The notes under the pieces were generated by a model, which did no database searches, was not told where the DNA came from, and saw nothing but the letters and a program-made list of their open reading frames with translations. A DNA stretch of 64,000 nucleotides from Apium graveolens. Lineage: Eukaryota; Streptophyta; Magnoliopsida; Apiales; Apiaceae. A program made the translations under genes and the position numbers. Below, piece after piece: positions 12,035-21,832 of the stretch (positions within the stretch are counted from its first letter, which is position 1; every line of letters begins with the position of its first letter). The stretch is taken from contig NC_133648.1 of the NCBI RefSeq assembly GCF_009905375.1, forward strand, positions 312,930,565 through 312,994,564, read 5' to 3'.

Positions 12035-13375
12035 TTAAGAAACAAATGATCGAGTTGATCCCGAATCTACTAGCACTTTAGAACATAAGGTGTTCACAGT
12101 AAGCGTACCTGCCACTACATCAGTATCCATGATAGCATCCTTCACAGACATGTCATAAACTCTAGCTCTGGGAGGTTCATTCACTGTTGGAGTAGCTCCC
12201 ATGATACGCAATGTGTTGTTGACTGGAACTAGTGCCTTGCAATCCCTGGCTATGTGTCCTGGTTTCCCGCACTTAAAATAAGTAGATCTAATTGCTAGAA
12301 CCTTGCCTGCTTGATTCTTGGTAGGCTGGTCCTTATTGACTGGCTCTCTAGCTAGCTGATTATGACACTCCCTTGAATAGTGCCCCTTCTGGTTGCATCT
12401 GTAGCAGACCACATTCAACTTGTTGCAAACTCCACCATATTTCTTTCCACAGACTTGGCAATCTGGTATAGCTGGTCTCTGCTGGGTTGGCTGGTTCCCA
12501 ATGGCTGGGCGGTTACCTTGGCCTCCGTTGCCCGAATTATGTCTGTTAAAATTTCTTTCGAGATGGAACTTGCCCTGCTTCTGATTAAAATTGGGAAACT
12601 TCCCTGCTTGGGACTGTCCTTCACTTCCCTTAAACTTCCTCTTCTTACCTTCCTTCTCCTTCTGAGACATTTCACTCTCCGTCTCCACAATCATAGCCTT
12701 CTGAACAACTGCCGCATACGTATCCAACTCAAATATGACCACCTTCCCTCGGATCTATGGCTTGAGTCCTTCCTGAAACCTCTTAGCCTTCTTCCTATCA
12801 GTGTCCACATATGATGGCACAAACCTAGATAACTCCTCAAACTTACTTTCATAATCTACCACTGACTTATTCCCCTGTTTTAGCTCCAGAAATTTTAATT
12901 CCATTTAATCCTGAACAAACTAAGGGAAATACTTCTCTAAAAACATCTCCTTGAATCTATCCCACGTAACATCATCTGTACCTTCCAATATCTTAACAGT
13001 TTCCCACCAGTAGGTGGCTTCGTTCTTCAGGTAGTAACTTGCAAACTCAGTCTTCTACTCCTCTCTTACTTTAACTAAGGCAAACGCCTTCTCAATTTCC
13101 TTCAACCAGACTCTTGCCTCAATTGGATCTATGATACCCTTAAACTCTGGAGGATTCACGTCCTAAAAGGTCTTAAAGGTTACCTGAGGGTTGGTCTGCC
13201 TCTGCTGTTGTTGAATCAGGTGAACTGTTTGTTGTGCCAAGATCTGAAGAATCTGGGCTACAGTCGGCTCTATGGGACCTGGGTTGGCATTTTGGTTGTT
13301 GTTGTCTTGGGTGTTGTTGTTGTTGTTGGTTTATTTATTCTGGTTGGTCGGACGGGTATTTCTTCTGGGAGGCAT
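12035..13375 (-). pseudogene. Gypsy gag and protease, broken
   Basis: Starts with MPPRRNTRPT at 13375. A retrotransposon gag domain is readable around 13160-12750 (PPEFKG, ARVWLKEIEKAF). The open stretch 12742-12035 carries a complete zinc knuckle, CYRCNQKGHYSREC, and a second one whose first Cys is Tyr (YFKCGKPGHIARDC). It ends in the aspartic protease motif VLVDSGSTRSF. Gag packages the RNA; the protease cuts the polyprotein. Nonsense codons lie near the start (after about 14 codons), near 13165 and just after the protease motif at about 12035, so no full product can be made. Confidence 0.85.
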
Positions 13376-13795
13376 TTTTTGTAAAGAATCAAACAACTTA
13401 TTTAGGCTTTAAAACAAATCCTTTTTATGAAAAGGTTTTTATAGAACAGAAATATCTCTTTTTGGAAAACATTTTCAATAGTTGAACTAAGTAAATTGCA
13501 TGCTTTTTTACAGAATATAAACAGTTAAAGGAAATAGGGTACATGTTATCACAAAAGTTTTATAACTGGTACCGTAAGATAAAACAGGCATGGTAGAGTA
13601 AATGACAATGCTAGAAAGGAAAGGTACTGATATATATCAAAGTTTGGTGGTACAAGCGCAAAACATTTTATTAGAGGCAAAGGTACAACATGCCTACTCC
13701 TTATTTAGCAAGTCTAGATTATTCACGTTCTCACCCAAAAGTTTGATAATACATATTACACACAATTCTACATATATCATTCCTGTCGTTTAGCG
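13376..13795. other. Leader-like sequence upstream of gypsy gag, no gene
   Basis: This AT-rich stretch lies between the gag start and the small coding fragment. I see no primer-binding site (a TGGTATCAGAGC-type match on the minus strand), no LTR similarity and no convincing ORF. Confidence 0.4.
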
Positions 13796-13972
13796 TTATG
13801 GAAACTCTGGTCCACCAAGTATTTCAAAATCCCCCAATGCTTCTCTAGCCCACCCCATAAGAGCATCTGGGGATGCATATTCGCAAGTAGCTCCAATGAA
13901 GTCTAACCTTAAGTATTCTACAGGTCACCTGAATCTCATTTGGAAGCTCTTTTACTTTCCTGACAACATTTA
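13796..13972 (-). pseudogene. Small unidentified coding fragment in the gypsy leader region
   Basis: On the minus strand, about 41 codons from 13921 end in a stop at 13796-13798 (motifs LDFIGATCEYASPD, GWAREALGDF and LGGPEFP). Just upstream, a different frame continues protein-like sequence (KELPNEIQVTCRILK), suggesting one frameshift. It lies about 420 bp upstream of the gypsy gag start, so it may be a leader ORF of that element or a captured fragment. I do not recognise the family. Confidence 0.4.
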
Positions 13973-14219
13973 TAGTCCTTGTGAACTAAGGACCCGTGCA
14001 TGCTTTATAGACTAGCAGCACGGGGTTATAAAACTTGCATTAAAATGTACTAAACCAATTTCTAAAGCAACCTTGTCTATTTCCCTTTCTGGTGTTAGCA
14101 AATCTGTGCAGAATCTTGCAGGTCTGTGACCACCCTTTGTCCAGTTAATCTTGGCCCTTGAACTTGTATTCTTCAAGCTTCTTTGTAGACTTTCCAATTT
14201 AGTGAATGAATTATTTTTT

Positions 14220-14442
14220 GACTGATAATCTTGAATCTTGAACTTGTCTGTATTCTAAATTTGAGACAGTATGTCAAGATCTCCAATTTGTTCTATAGAG
14301 AAGTGACATATCGATAAGTATAATGACTTGTCGATATCTTTACGACTTCTCTGTAAGCCATTTTGGACTTCTCTACAGGTCATTTTGGACTTCTCGAATG
14401 ACTTCCCGATATAACTTGATCTACAACTTGTTGGTATCTTGA
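14220..14442 (-). mobile_element. Fragment of the element B LTR (left of the element A insertion)
   Basis: This stretch contains the element B word family (ACTTCTCGA, ACTTGTCGATA, ACTTCCCGATA) otherwise found densely at 32850-33360. It ends in CTTGA (14438-14442), the same five bases that follow element A at 27591-27595. Element A therefore inserted into the B LTR, and this is the distal part. The outer end of the LTR is not resolved; 13990-14220 may belong to it too. Confidence 0.55.
14438..14442. repeat. Target-site duplication of element A, left copy
   Basis: CTTGA, repeated exactly at 27591-27595. A 5-bp duplication is normal for LTR retrotransposons. Confidence 0.95.
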
Positions 14443-15467
14443 TGTTAGGAATATATGTGCATTAATTTGATGATATGTTTAACAAAACACTTAAGTAGAA
14501 GTTTAGTGTTTGTAGCCTCAACGGATAAGACCACTTTGGCTATCCGTTGATGGTGCAGCTTTACTTAGAAATAAGTCTAGTGTTGTAGCACATTTCAGTC
14601 TCTGTATTTAAGATATAATTCTTAGAAGTTGAGAGAAAATATAAGTCATGTTGACTACTAGAAGATATGCAAATAGGAAGGCCAATTGTAAATATTTCAT
14701 GCCTTGTAATTTTGTATAAATGAAGTGGTATCAACGGATATCTTAAAGACCTTCAACGGATAAGAAACAAAGCTTCAACGGATGTCTCTAAAGCTTCAAC
14801 GGATAGAGCTTCAACTGCTAACACATCAACGGATAAAGCCATCAACGGATGAAGGCTTCAACGGATGTTCTGTTAAATAGCAGTTGATAAGTGGTAGTTG
14901 TAACAGCAGACAGAGGCACATGGGTTGACAGAGATAACTGAAATGTGGAAGCCTAATTTCAGGAACATCAGAAAAAGCAGCCGTTCTACTCTAGTACAAA
15001 GAGGCAATAGTCAACAAAGTACTTGAGTGATATGGAGAAGAAACAAGTGGAGAACTTATTTTATTATTGTATTTTCATCTTTGTCTTCACTTGTACACTT
15101 GGTGATATATAAACCAAGTAGCAGCTAGTAATTAGATAAGAATTTTTCCAGTGTTGTTTAGAAAAATCTTGAGAGAAAAATTATCTAGTTTGTACTAGGA
15201 CGCAGCTGTGATCAACATCTAGAATCACAGATTTTCTGAAATACCATCTCTGGTGGAACAATAATCCAGCAGAAAAGTTTTTAAGGTCTGTTGTGTTCTT
15301 TACATTAGTGCTTGAATATATATCTGTCTGTATTAGCTTAAAGCAATTCACACACTTGTTTATCTTGAACACAAAGCCTTTAAAACTGCTCAAAACTTGA
15401 AAAAGTTTTGAGATTTACATTCAACCCCCCTTCTGTAAATCTCATTGTTAGTCCACTAGGAATAACA
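14443..15467 (+). mobile_element. 5' LTR of element A
   Basis: Begins TGTTAGGAATATATG and ends GGAATAACA. U3 holds nine exact copies of TCAACGGAT or its reverse complement between about 14518 and 14870. A TATA box TATATAAA sits at 15106-15113, so transcription probably starts near 15140. The end carries the usual TTCAACCCCCC run. Confidence 0.97.
15106..15113 (+). promoter_or_regulatory. TATA box of the element A promoter
   Basis: TATATAAA, in the 5' LTR downstream of the TCAACGGAT array, in sequence otherwise free of strong promoter-like signals. The same octamer is intact in the 3' LTR at 27229-27236. Confidence 0.65.
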
Positions 15468-15469
15468 AT

Positions 15470-15481
15470 TGGTATCAGAGC
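15470..15481 (+). other. Primer-binding site of element A
   Basis: TGGTATCAGAGC, complementary to the 3' end of initiator methionine tRNA. It starts three bases after the 5' LTR and is the standard minus-strand primer site of plant copia elements. Confidence 0.95.
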
Positions 15482-15528
15482 AAGCTCTTGACACACAAAG
15501 AGTTTAAAGATCTTAGAATCTAACAAAG

Positions 15529-17943
15529 ATGAGTAAGAAGGATATTGGAGTAAAAATCCCAGTTCTTGATAAAGACAGTTATCACCATTGGAAGGTGAAA
15601 ATGCACCTTCATCTACTCTCCCAAGATGAAGGTTATGTAAACTGCATTGAGAATGGTCCTCACATTCCCCACAAAGTAGCCACAGTTGCTACGGCCACAA
15701 TTGTTGTTGGTCAATCCATTCCAAAACCTAGAGCAGAATGGACAATGGAAGACACAGAAGAAGTCCACAAGGATAAGAAGGCTATGAACATTTTGTTTAA
15801 TGGTCTTGACAAGGATATGTTTGATAATGTGATAAATTGCACAACTGCCAAAGAGGTTTGGGACACAGTTCAGCTACTGTGTGAAGGTACAGAACAAGTA
15901 AAAGAAAACAAAATGCAGCTTCTCATTCAACAGTATGAGTATTTTCATTTTGAAGAAAATGAATCTTTAAATGACACATTCAATAGATTCCAAAAGCTGT
16001 TGAATGGACTGAAGCTGTATGGTAGAGTGTACCAGGTGAAGGATTCAAATCTTAAATTTTTAAGATCCTTGCCAAAGGAATGGAAACCCATGACTGTCTC
16101 CTTGAGAAACTCTCAAGATTATAAGGACTTCACTCTTGAAAGATTATATGGAATCTTGAAGACTTATGAACTAGAGCTAGAACAGGATGAGGTATTGGAG
16201 AAGGGAAGAAAGAAAGGAGGTTCAGTTGCCTTGGTAGCTGAAAATGAGAAAGAATGCAAACAAGAAACTGTGAGATCTACATCAAACTCCAAAGATGGCA
16301 CAAGCAAATCAGAATCAAGCAAGGGTAAGGAGCAAGTTTCTGAGAATGAAGACAACTCCAGCCAAGATGACTCTGATGGTATTGATGAGCATCTTGCATT
16401 TCTGTCCAGGAGATTTGCAAAGATGAAATTTAGAAAAAACACTAGAGCCACTAAACCTCATAAGAACATGGTGGACAAATCCAAGTTCAAGTGTTTCAAT
16501 TGTGGTATAAGTGGACAGTTTGCAAGTGAGTGCAGAAAGCCAACTTCTGAAAAGAAGAAATTTGACCAAGTAGATTACAAAAATAAATATTTTGATCTGC
16601 TCAAGCAAAAGGAGAGGGCTTTCATTACTCAAGAAAAAGACTGGGCAGCTGATGGAGAAGAAGAGGATGAAGATGTGGAATATGTCAACTTGGCTCTCAT
16701 GGCTGATTCTGAGGAAAATGAAGTTAGTTCATCAAGCAACCAGGTAATCACTACTGATTTAACACAGCTTACTAAAGAAGAGTGCAATGATGCTTTTAAT
16801 GACATGTCTACTGAATTGTATCATTTGCGTGTGTCTCTTAAATCTCTTGCTAAAGAAAATAGTAGGATTAAAGAGAACAATATGTTTTTAAGTAATAGAA
16901 ATGTTGTGTTAGAAGATAAGTTGATTGACCTAGAGAAAACTAAGCTACATTATATATCTGTTGAAAATGAACTAGCTGAATCTGTTAAGAAAGTAGAAAT
17001 ACTTTCCAATCAATTAGAGAGAGAGCAAGAGGTGATTAAAGCCTGGAAGACATCTAGGGATGTTAGTGCTCAAATTTCCAAGGTCCAAGGAATTGAATCA
17101 TTCTGTGAGACTGTCTGGGATAAAAACAAAAAGAAACTGGAATTAATTGATGGGTTGTCAACGGATGTGGAATCAACGGATGATGAAAGTTATCCGTTGA
17201 AGGAAGAAAAGGAGCATCCGTTGAAGGTTCCTCAATTAAAATAGGCAGATGTTTCTTAAAGTGAAAATCTAAAGAAACTCAACAAAAAGTTTGGTTCAAC
17301 TTCCAAGAACTTTGTCAAAGAAGAAACAAGCACATCCAAAGATTTCAGTAAGGTGAATATAGGACACATGACCTTAGAACAGTTAAAGAATAGGCTCAAA
17401 GTGGTTGAGGATAAAAAGGAAACTAAAAGGAAATCTAATAGAAATGGGAAGGTAGGGGTTAACAAACATAACAATTACACACCTGATAAGTATGCTCCTA
17501 GAAAAAGCTGTGTGCATTGTAGTAGTGTTAATCATCTATCTGCTAATTGCAAATCTATTAAGAAAACTCCCATACCTGTGCCCTCTTCCATGCCTAATAT
17601 GTCTGCATCACCTCTGCATGCTATGCCTGTTATGTCTCAACAGAATCCTTATGCACATTTTGCAAACATGCCATATTTTAACAATCCTTATCTTGCTGCA
17701 TTTAGTATGCCTCAAATGCCATACAATATGCCAATATGGAATAACATGCTTGCACAATCCATGCCTTATCAAATTCCGAATGTGCTAAATGATTCTGTGA
17801 CTAACCCTACACCTCAACCAACTACATCTAAGATCAAGGTTGACTCAAAGTTACCTAAGTCTAAAGATGCAGGAGGAATGAAGTCTAGGAGAAAGGCTAA
17901 CAAGAATGGACCCAAGGAAACTTGGGTACCAAAATCAACTTGA
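15529..17943 (+). pseudogene. Element A gag, with two in-frame stops
   Basis: Capsid/nucleocapsid protein. It starts MSKKDIGVKI at the first ATG after the primer site. A copia gag (UBN2-type) domain covers about residues 10-225. A Ser/Glu-rich linker follows, then a zinc knuckle CFNCGISGQFASEC (16492-16533) in which the zinc-binding His is replaced by Gln (codon 16516-16518). A coiled-coil-like segment lies at about 420-530. Stops TAG (17242-17244) and TAA (17257-17259) interrupt the frame. The same frame resumes to 17943 with a second, intact knuckle CVHCSSVNHLSANC (17509-17550) and a Met/Pro-rich region. Four copies of the TCAACGGAT word lie in the coding sequence near 17158-17225. Confidence 0.88.
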
Positions 17944-17944
17944 T

Positions 17945-20900
17945 TGATTTTATGGTGTGCAGGGAAAAAGAAGAAATCTATGGTACTTGGACAGTGGTTG
18001 TTCAAGACACATGACAGGAGATTTCTCCCTGCTCACTGAGTTTAAGGAGAGAGCTGGCCCTAGCATAACCTTTGGAGATGACAGCAAAGGGTTTACTATG
18101 GGATATGGCTTGATTTCAACAGGGAATGTCATCATTGATGAAGTTGCATTAGTTGATGGTCTCAAGCACAACTTACTGAGCATCAGTCAACTATGTGATA
18201 GAGGGAATACAATTTCCTTCAATTCAGAAGTCTGTGTTGTCACCAGTAAGAAAGACAACAAAGTGATTCTAACTGGAGTTAGAAAAGGAAATGTGTACTT
18301 AGCTGACTTCAACTCTACAGATGCAGAATCTATTACTTGTCTCTTCAGCAAAGCAAGTCCAGTTGAAAGTTGGCTATGGCACAAGAAGCTATCCCATTTG
18401 AATTTCAAGATAATGAATGATCTAGTCAAAAAGGACTTAGTCAGAGGAATTCCTCTTGTTGAATTCTCAAGAGATGGTTTGTGTGATGCTTGTCAGAAAG
18501 GCAAACAAAGGAAAGCATCATTCAAAAAGAAGCTTGAAACAACAATTGATGAACCATTACAGCTGCTACATATGGATTTGTTTGGACCAGTCAATGTATT
18601 GTCAATTGCAAGAAAAAGATATTGCTTAGTGATTGTAGATGATTTCTCAAAGTTTTCATGGGTCTATTTTCTTGGATCAAAGGATGAAGCAAGTGAAATC
18701 ATTATCAATCACATTAGGCAAGTCAATAATCATCCTCACTTGAAGGTTAGGAATATCAGGAGTGATAATGGAACTGAGTTCAAGAATTTGTCAATAAGGC
18801 TGTTCTGTGAAGAAAATGGAATCATGCATGAGTTCTCAGCTCCAAGAACACCTCAGCAAAATGGGGTAGTTGAAAGAAAGAACAGATCTTTGATTGAGGC
18901 TGCCAGAACAATACTTGAAGAATCAAAGTTACCAACATAATTTTGGGCTGAAGCCGTTAATTGTGCCTGCTACACTCAGAATATTCCTTTGATCAATCAA
19001 ACTAAAGGCATGACTCATTATCAGTTGTTTAAGAGAAGAAAACCAACTCTAAACTTTCTTCATGTCTTTGGATGTAAATGCTTTATACTGAGAAATCAAT
19101 CTGACCATAAAGGGAAGTTTGATGCAAAGGCTGATGAAGGGATATTTGTTGGTTACTCAGCTGGAAAATCTTATAGGGTCTACAATCTAAGAACCAACAT
19201 TGTTATGGAATCTGTGCATGTTATGTTTGATGATAAAAAGATTGATGGACTAACAGATGAGGGACACAATGAGAGACTCAAATTTAACAACATTGAGATA
19301 TATTGTGATGATAGTGAAGAGGAGATTGATGGAGATGACACTTCAAAAGGGATTCAAAATATGCCCTTGGATAATGCACAAAATTCTGCACCCGTTGATA
19401 GAGGCAATGCAGTATCCGTTGAAAGACATAGTGCATCATCCGTTGAAGTACAAAATGAAGCATCCGTTGATCATAGTTCATCAACGGATAATCGATTTAC
19501 ATCATCAGTTGATAGAACTCCAAATTCCCTGCAAAGAACCAACAACTCAGGGGGAGTTTCAACTAATCAACACTATGTCTCACATCATGACAATACTGAG
19601 GCCACCTCATCTAGAGCACATCTTCCACCTCAAAGGAAATGGACCAAGAATCATCCCTTTGAACTGATCATTGGTGATGCATCATCTAAAGTGCAAACAA
19701 GAAAAGCTACTCAAGATGAATGTCTGTATAGTAGTTTTCTATCTCAGGAGGAAACTAAGAAAGTGGAAGAAGCTTTATTGGATCCAGATTGGATATTAGC
19801 TATGCAGGAAGAGCTGAACCAATTTGAGAGAAACAAAGTTTGGAAGCTGGTACCCAAACCAAAGAACAAGAGTCCTATTGACACAAAATGGGTATTCAGA
19901 AACAAGATGGATGAAAATGGCATTGTCATAAGGAATAAAGCTAGATTGGTTGCTAAAGGCTATTCTCAACAAGAGGGAATAGATTTTGATGAAACATATG
20001 CTCCTGTTGCAAGACTTGAAGCCATCAGAATTTTTCTAGCCTATGCAGCCCATGCCAATTTCAAAGTCTATCAAATGGATGTCAAGAGTGCATTTCTAAA
20101 TGGGAAATTGGACGAAGAAGTCTATGTAAGTCAACCTCCAGGGTTTGAAGATCCAAATTTTCCAAACAATGTGTATTATCTGTTGAAAGCACTCTATGGA
20201 CTGAAGCAAGCACCTAGAGCCTGGTATGAAACCCTATCAAAATTCCTTTTAGAGAATCACTTCACTAGAGGTACTGTTGATAAAACTCTCTTCTTTAGGA
20301 ATATTAATGGCTCTAGTATACTTGTTCAAATTTATGTAGATGACATAATATTTGGTTCTAAAGATAATAAACTTTGCAAAAAGTTTGCTAAGCTAATGCA
20401 AAGTAAGTATGAAATGAGCCTGATGGGAGAACTAACCTATTTTCTTGGTTTACAAGTTATACAAGTTAGTGATGGAATTTTCATTAGTCAAACTAAATAT
20501 ATTCATGATCTTCTAAAAAGGTTTGACTTAATGGAATGTTCATCTGCAAAAACTCCCATGGCCACTGCCACCAAACTTGAATTGAATAAGACTGAAAGGT
20601 CTGTGGACATTACAAGTTATAGAGGCATGGTTGGTTCACTTTTATATTTAACTGCCAGTAGACTAGATATAATATTTGCTACATGTCTGTGTGCTAGATT
20701 TCAAGCTGATCCTAGGGAGTCTCACTTAATTGCTATCAAGAGGATTTTCAGATATCTCAAGGGTACACCAAATTTAGGTATTTGGTATCCTAGAGAATCT
20801 GGCTTTGATCTAATTGGTTATTCAGATGCAGACTATGCAGGTTGCAAAATAGACAGGAAAAGTACAACAGGCTCCTGCCAATTCCTGGGAAACAAGCTTG

Positions 20901-21277
20901 TATCATGGTTTAGCAAAAAGCAAAATTCAATCTCTACTTCTACAGCTGAGGCTGAATACATTGCTGCTGGAAGTTGCTGCTCTCAAGTGTTATGGATGAG
21001 GAATCAACTCCTTGATTATGGACTTCATGTTGATAGAATTCCTATCTTTTGTGACAACACAAGTGCCATAGCCATAACAGAGAATCCTGTGCAGCACTCA
21101 AGGGCCAAGCACATTGATATCAAGTACCACTTCATCAGAGAGCATGTCATGAATGGTACAGTGGAACTACATTTTGTTCCAAGTGAACAACAAATTGCAG
21201 ACATATTTACCAAGCCACATGATGAATCAACATTCACAAGATTGGTAAGTGTGCTAGGTATGCTTAATTACTCATAA
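17945..21277 (+). pseudogene. Element A pol: protease, integrase, RT, RNase H; one internal TAA
   Basis: The pol frame is offset by one base from gag and follows a TGA in each frame. Domains in order: protease YLDSGC at about 17990; HHCC pre-integrase domain (LWHKKLSHL to CDACQKGKQ, about 18376-18505); integrase core with DLFGP, RSDNGTEF and VVERKNR (about 18570-18890); a TAA at 18938-18940; then the integrase C-terminus, an RT with [10 protein letters not shown] and YVDD (20333-20344), and RNase H ending in FTKPHDES. Apart from the one nonsense codon the 3.3-kb frame is open. Together these enzymes process, reverse-transcribe and integrate the element. Five copies of the CCGTTGA word lie between integrase and RT, in a Ser/Asn-rich spacer. 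Confidence 0.93.
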
Positions 21278-21832
21278 AATTTATGTCCTAATTGCAATTT
21301 GAATTGAAGCCTGAAATGTATTAGTTGCTAGAACAAATTTGACTTCTTAACACAGTTTATTCCATCAACGGGTATTTCCTATCCGTTGAAAGTCAAAATT
21401 GTTCCATCAACGGATGTTCATTATCCGTTGAAAGACATATACATTTCTGGAATTTTTATCCGTCAACGGATAAAACTGTAGTACTTTTCAACGGATGACA
21501 ATTTACTTTATCCTTTGAAATGTCACATCAGTCGATTCAGGTGTCTTACAGCCGTTGATTCTATTTTCTTAACCGTTGATACTCATACATACAGCTGTAT
21601 GTATTTATTTTAAAGGTAGTTTTTAGAATACTTACAGTTTATTCTTAAACGGCTGAAACTCACTTACATATATTTATTGTTTAATCTTTTATTTATGCTT
21701 TTTAATTTGAGAAAGTATAAAAGCCCTTCTGATTTTTCATTTTTACTTTACGCTTTCTTGAAACTTCAAAGCTTTTACCATTTACTCTCTGCAAAACCTT
21801 CAAGTTATTCTCTGCAATTTCTACTTACAACA
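21278..21832 (+). promoter_or_regulatory. Linker between pol and ORF3 of element A, with word array
   Basis: Noncoding, AT-rich. Between 21361 and 21600 it holds five exact and several near copies of TCAACGGAT/ATCCGTTGA. Two pairs are arranged as inverted repeats about 15-20 bp apart (21364-21388 and 21408-21437), which could form hairpins. The placement directly upstream of ORF3 suggests a promoter or RNA-processing element for ORF3; that role is inferred. Confidence 0.6.

Larger units (their letters stand above)
5273..13990 (-). mobile_element. Ty3/gypsy chromovirus (Tekay-like), 5' LTR lost
   Basis: Domain order on the minus strand is gag, zinc knuckles, protease, RT, RNase H, integrase, chromodomain, polypurine tract and LTR. 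The gag start MPPRRN, the chromodomain at the pol C-terminus and the LTR start TGTAATATCC point to the Tekay/Del clade. No primer-binding site or second LTR is found upstream of gag: the sequence passes into other elements near 14000. The element is truncated and carries nonsense mutations throughout. Confidence 0.8.

Noticed and set aside
12380..12814. Forward ORF of 144 codons
   Set aside because: Antisense to the gypsy gag zinc-knuckle region; no domain of its own.
14510..14880. CRISPR-like array of short repeats in the element A LTR
   Set aside because: The 9-bp words occur in both orientations with irregular spacing inside an LTR duplicated 12 kb away; no CRISPR repeat length, spacer regularity or cas genes, and the genome is a plant.
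19257..19667. Forward ORF of 136 codons in element A
   Set aside because: Out-of-frame shadow of pol between integrase and RT.
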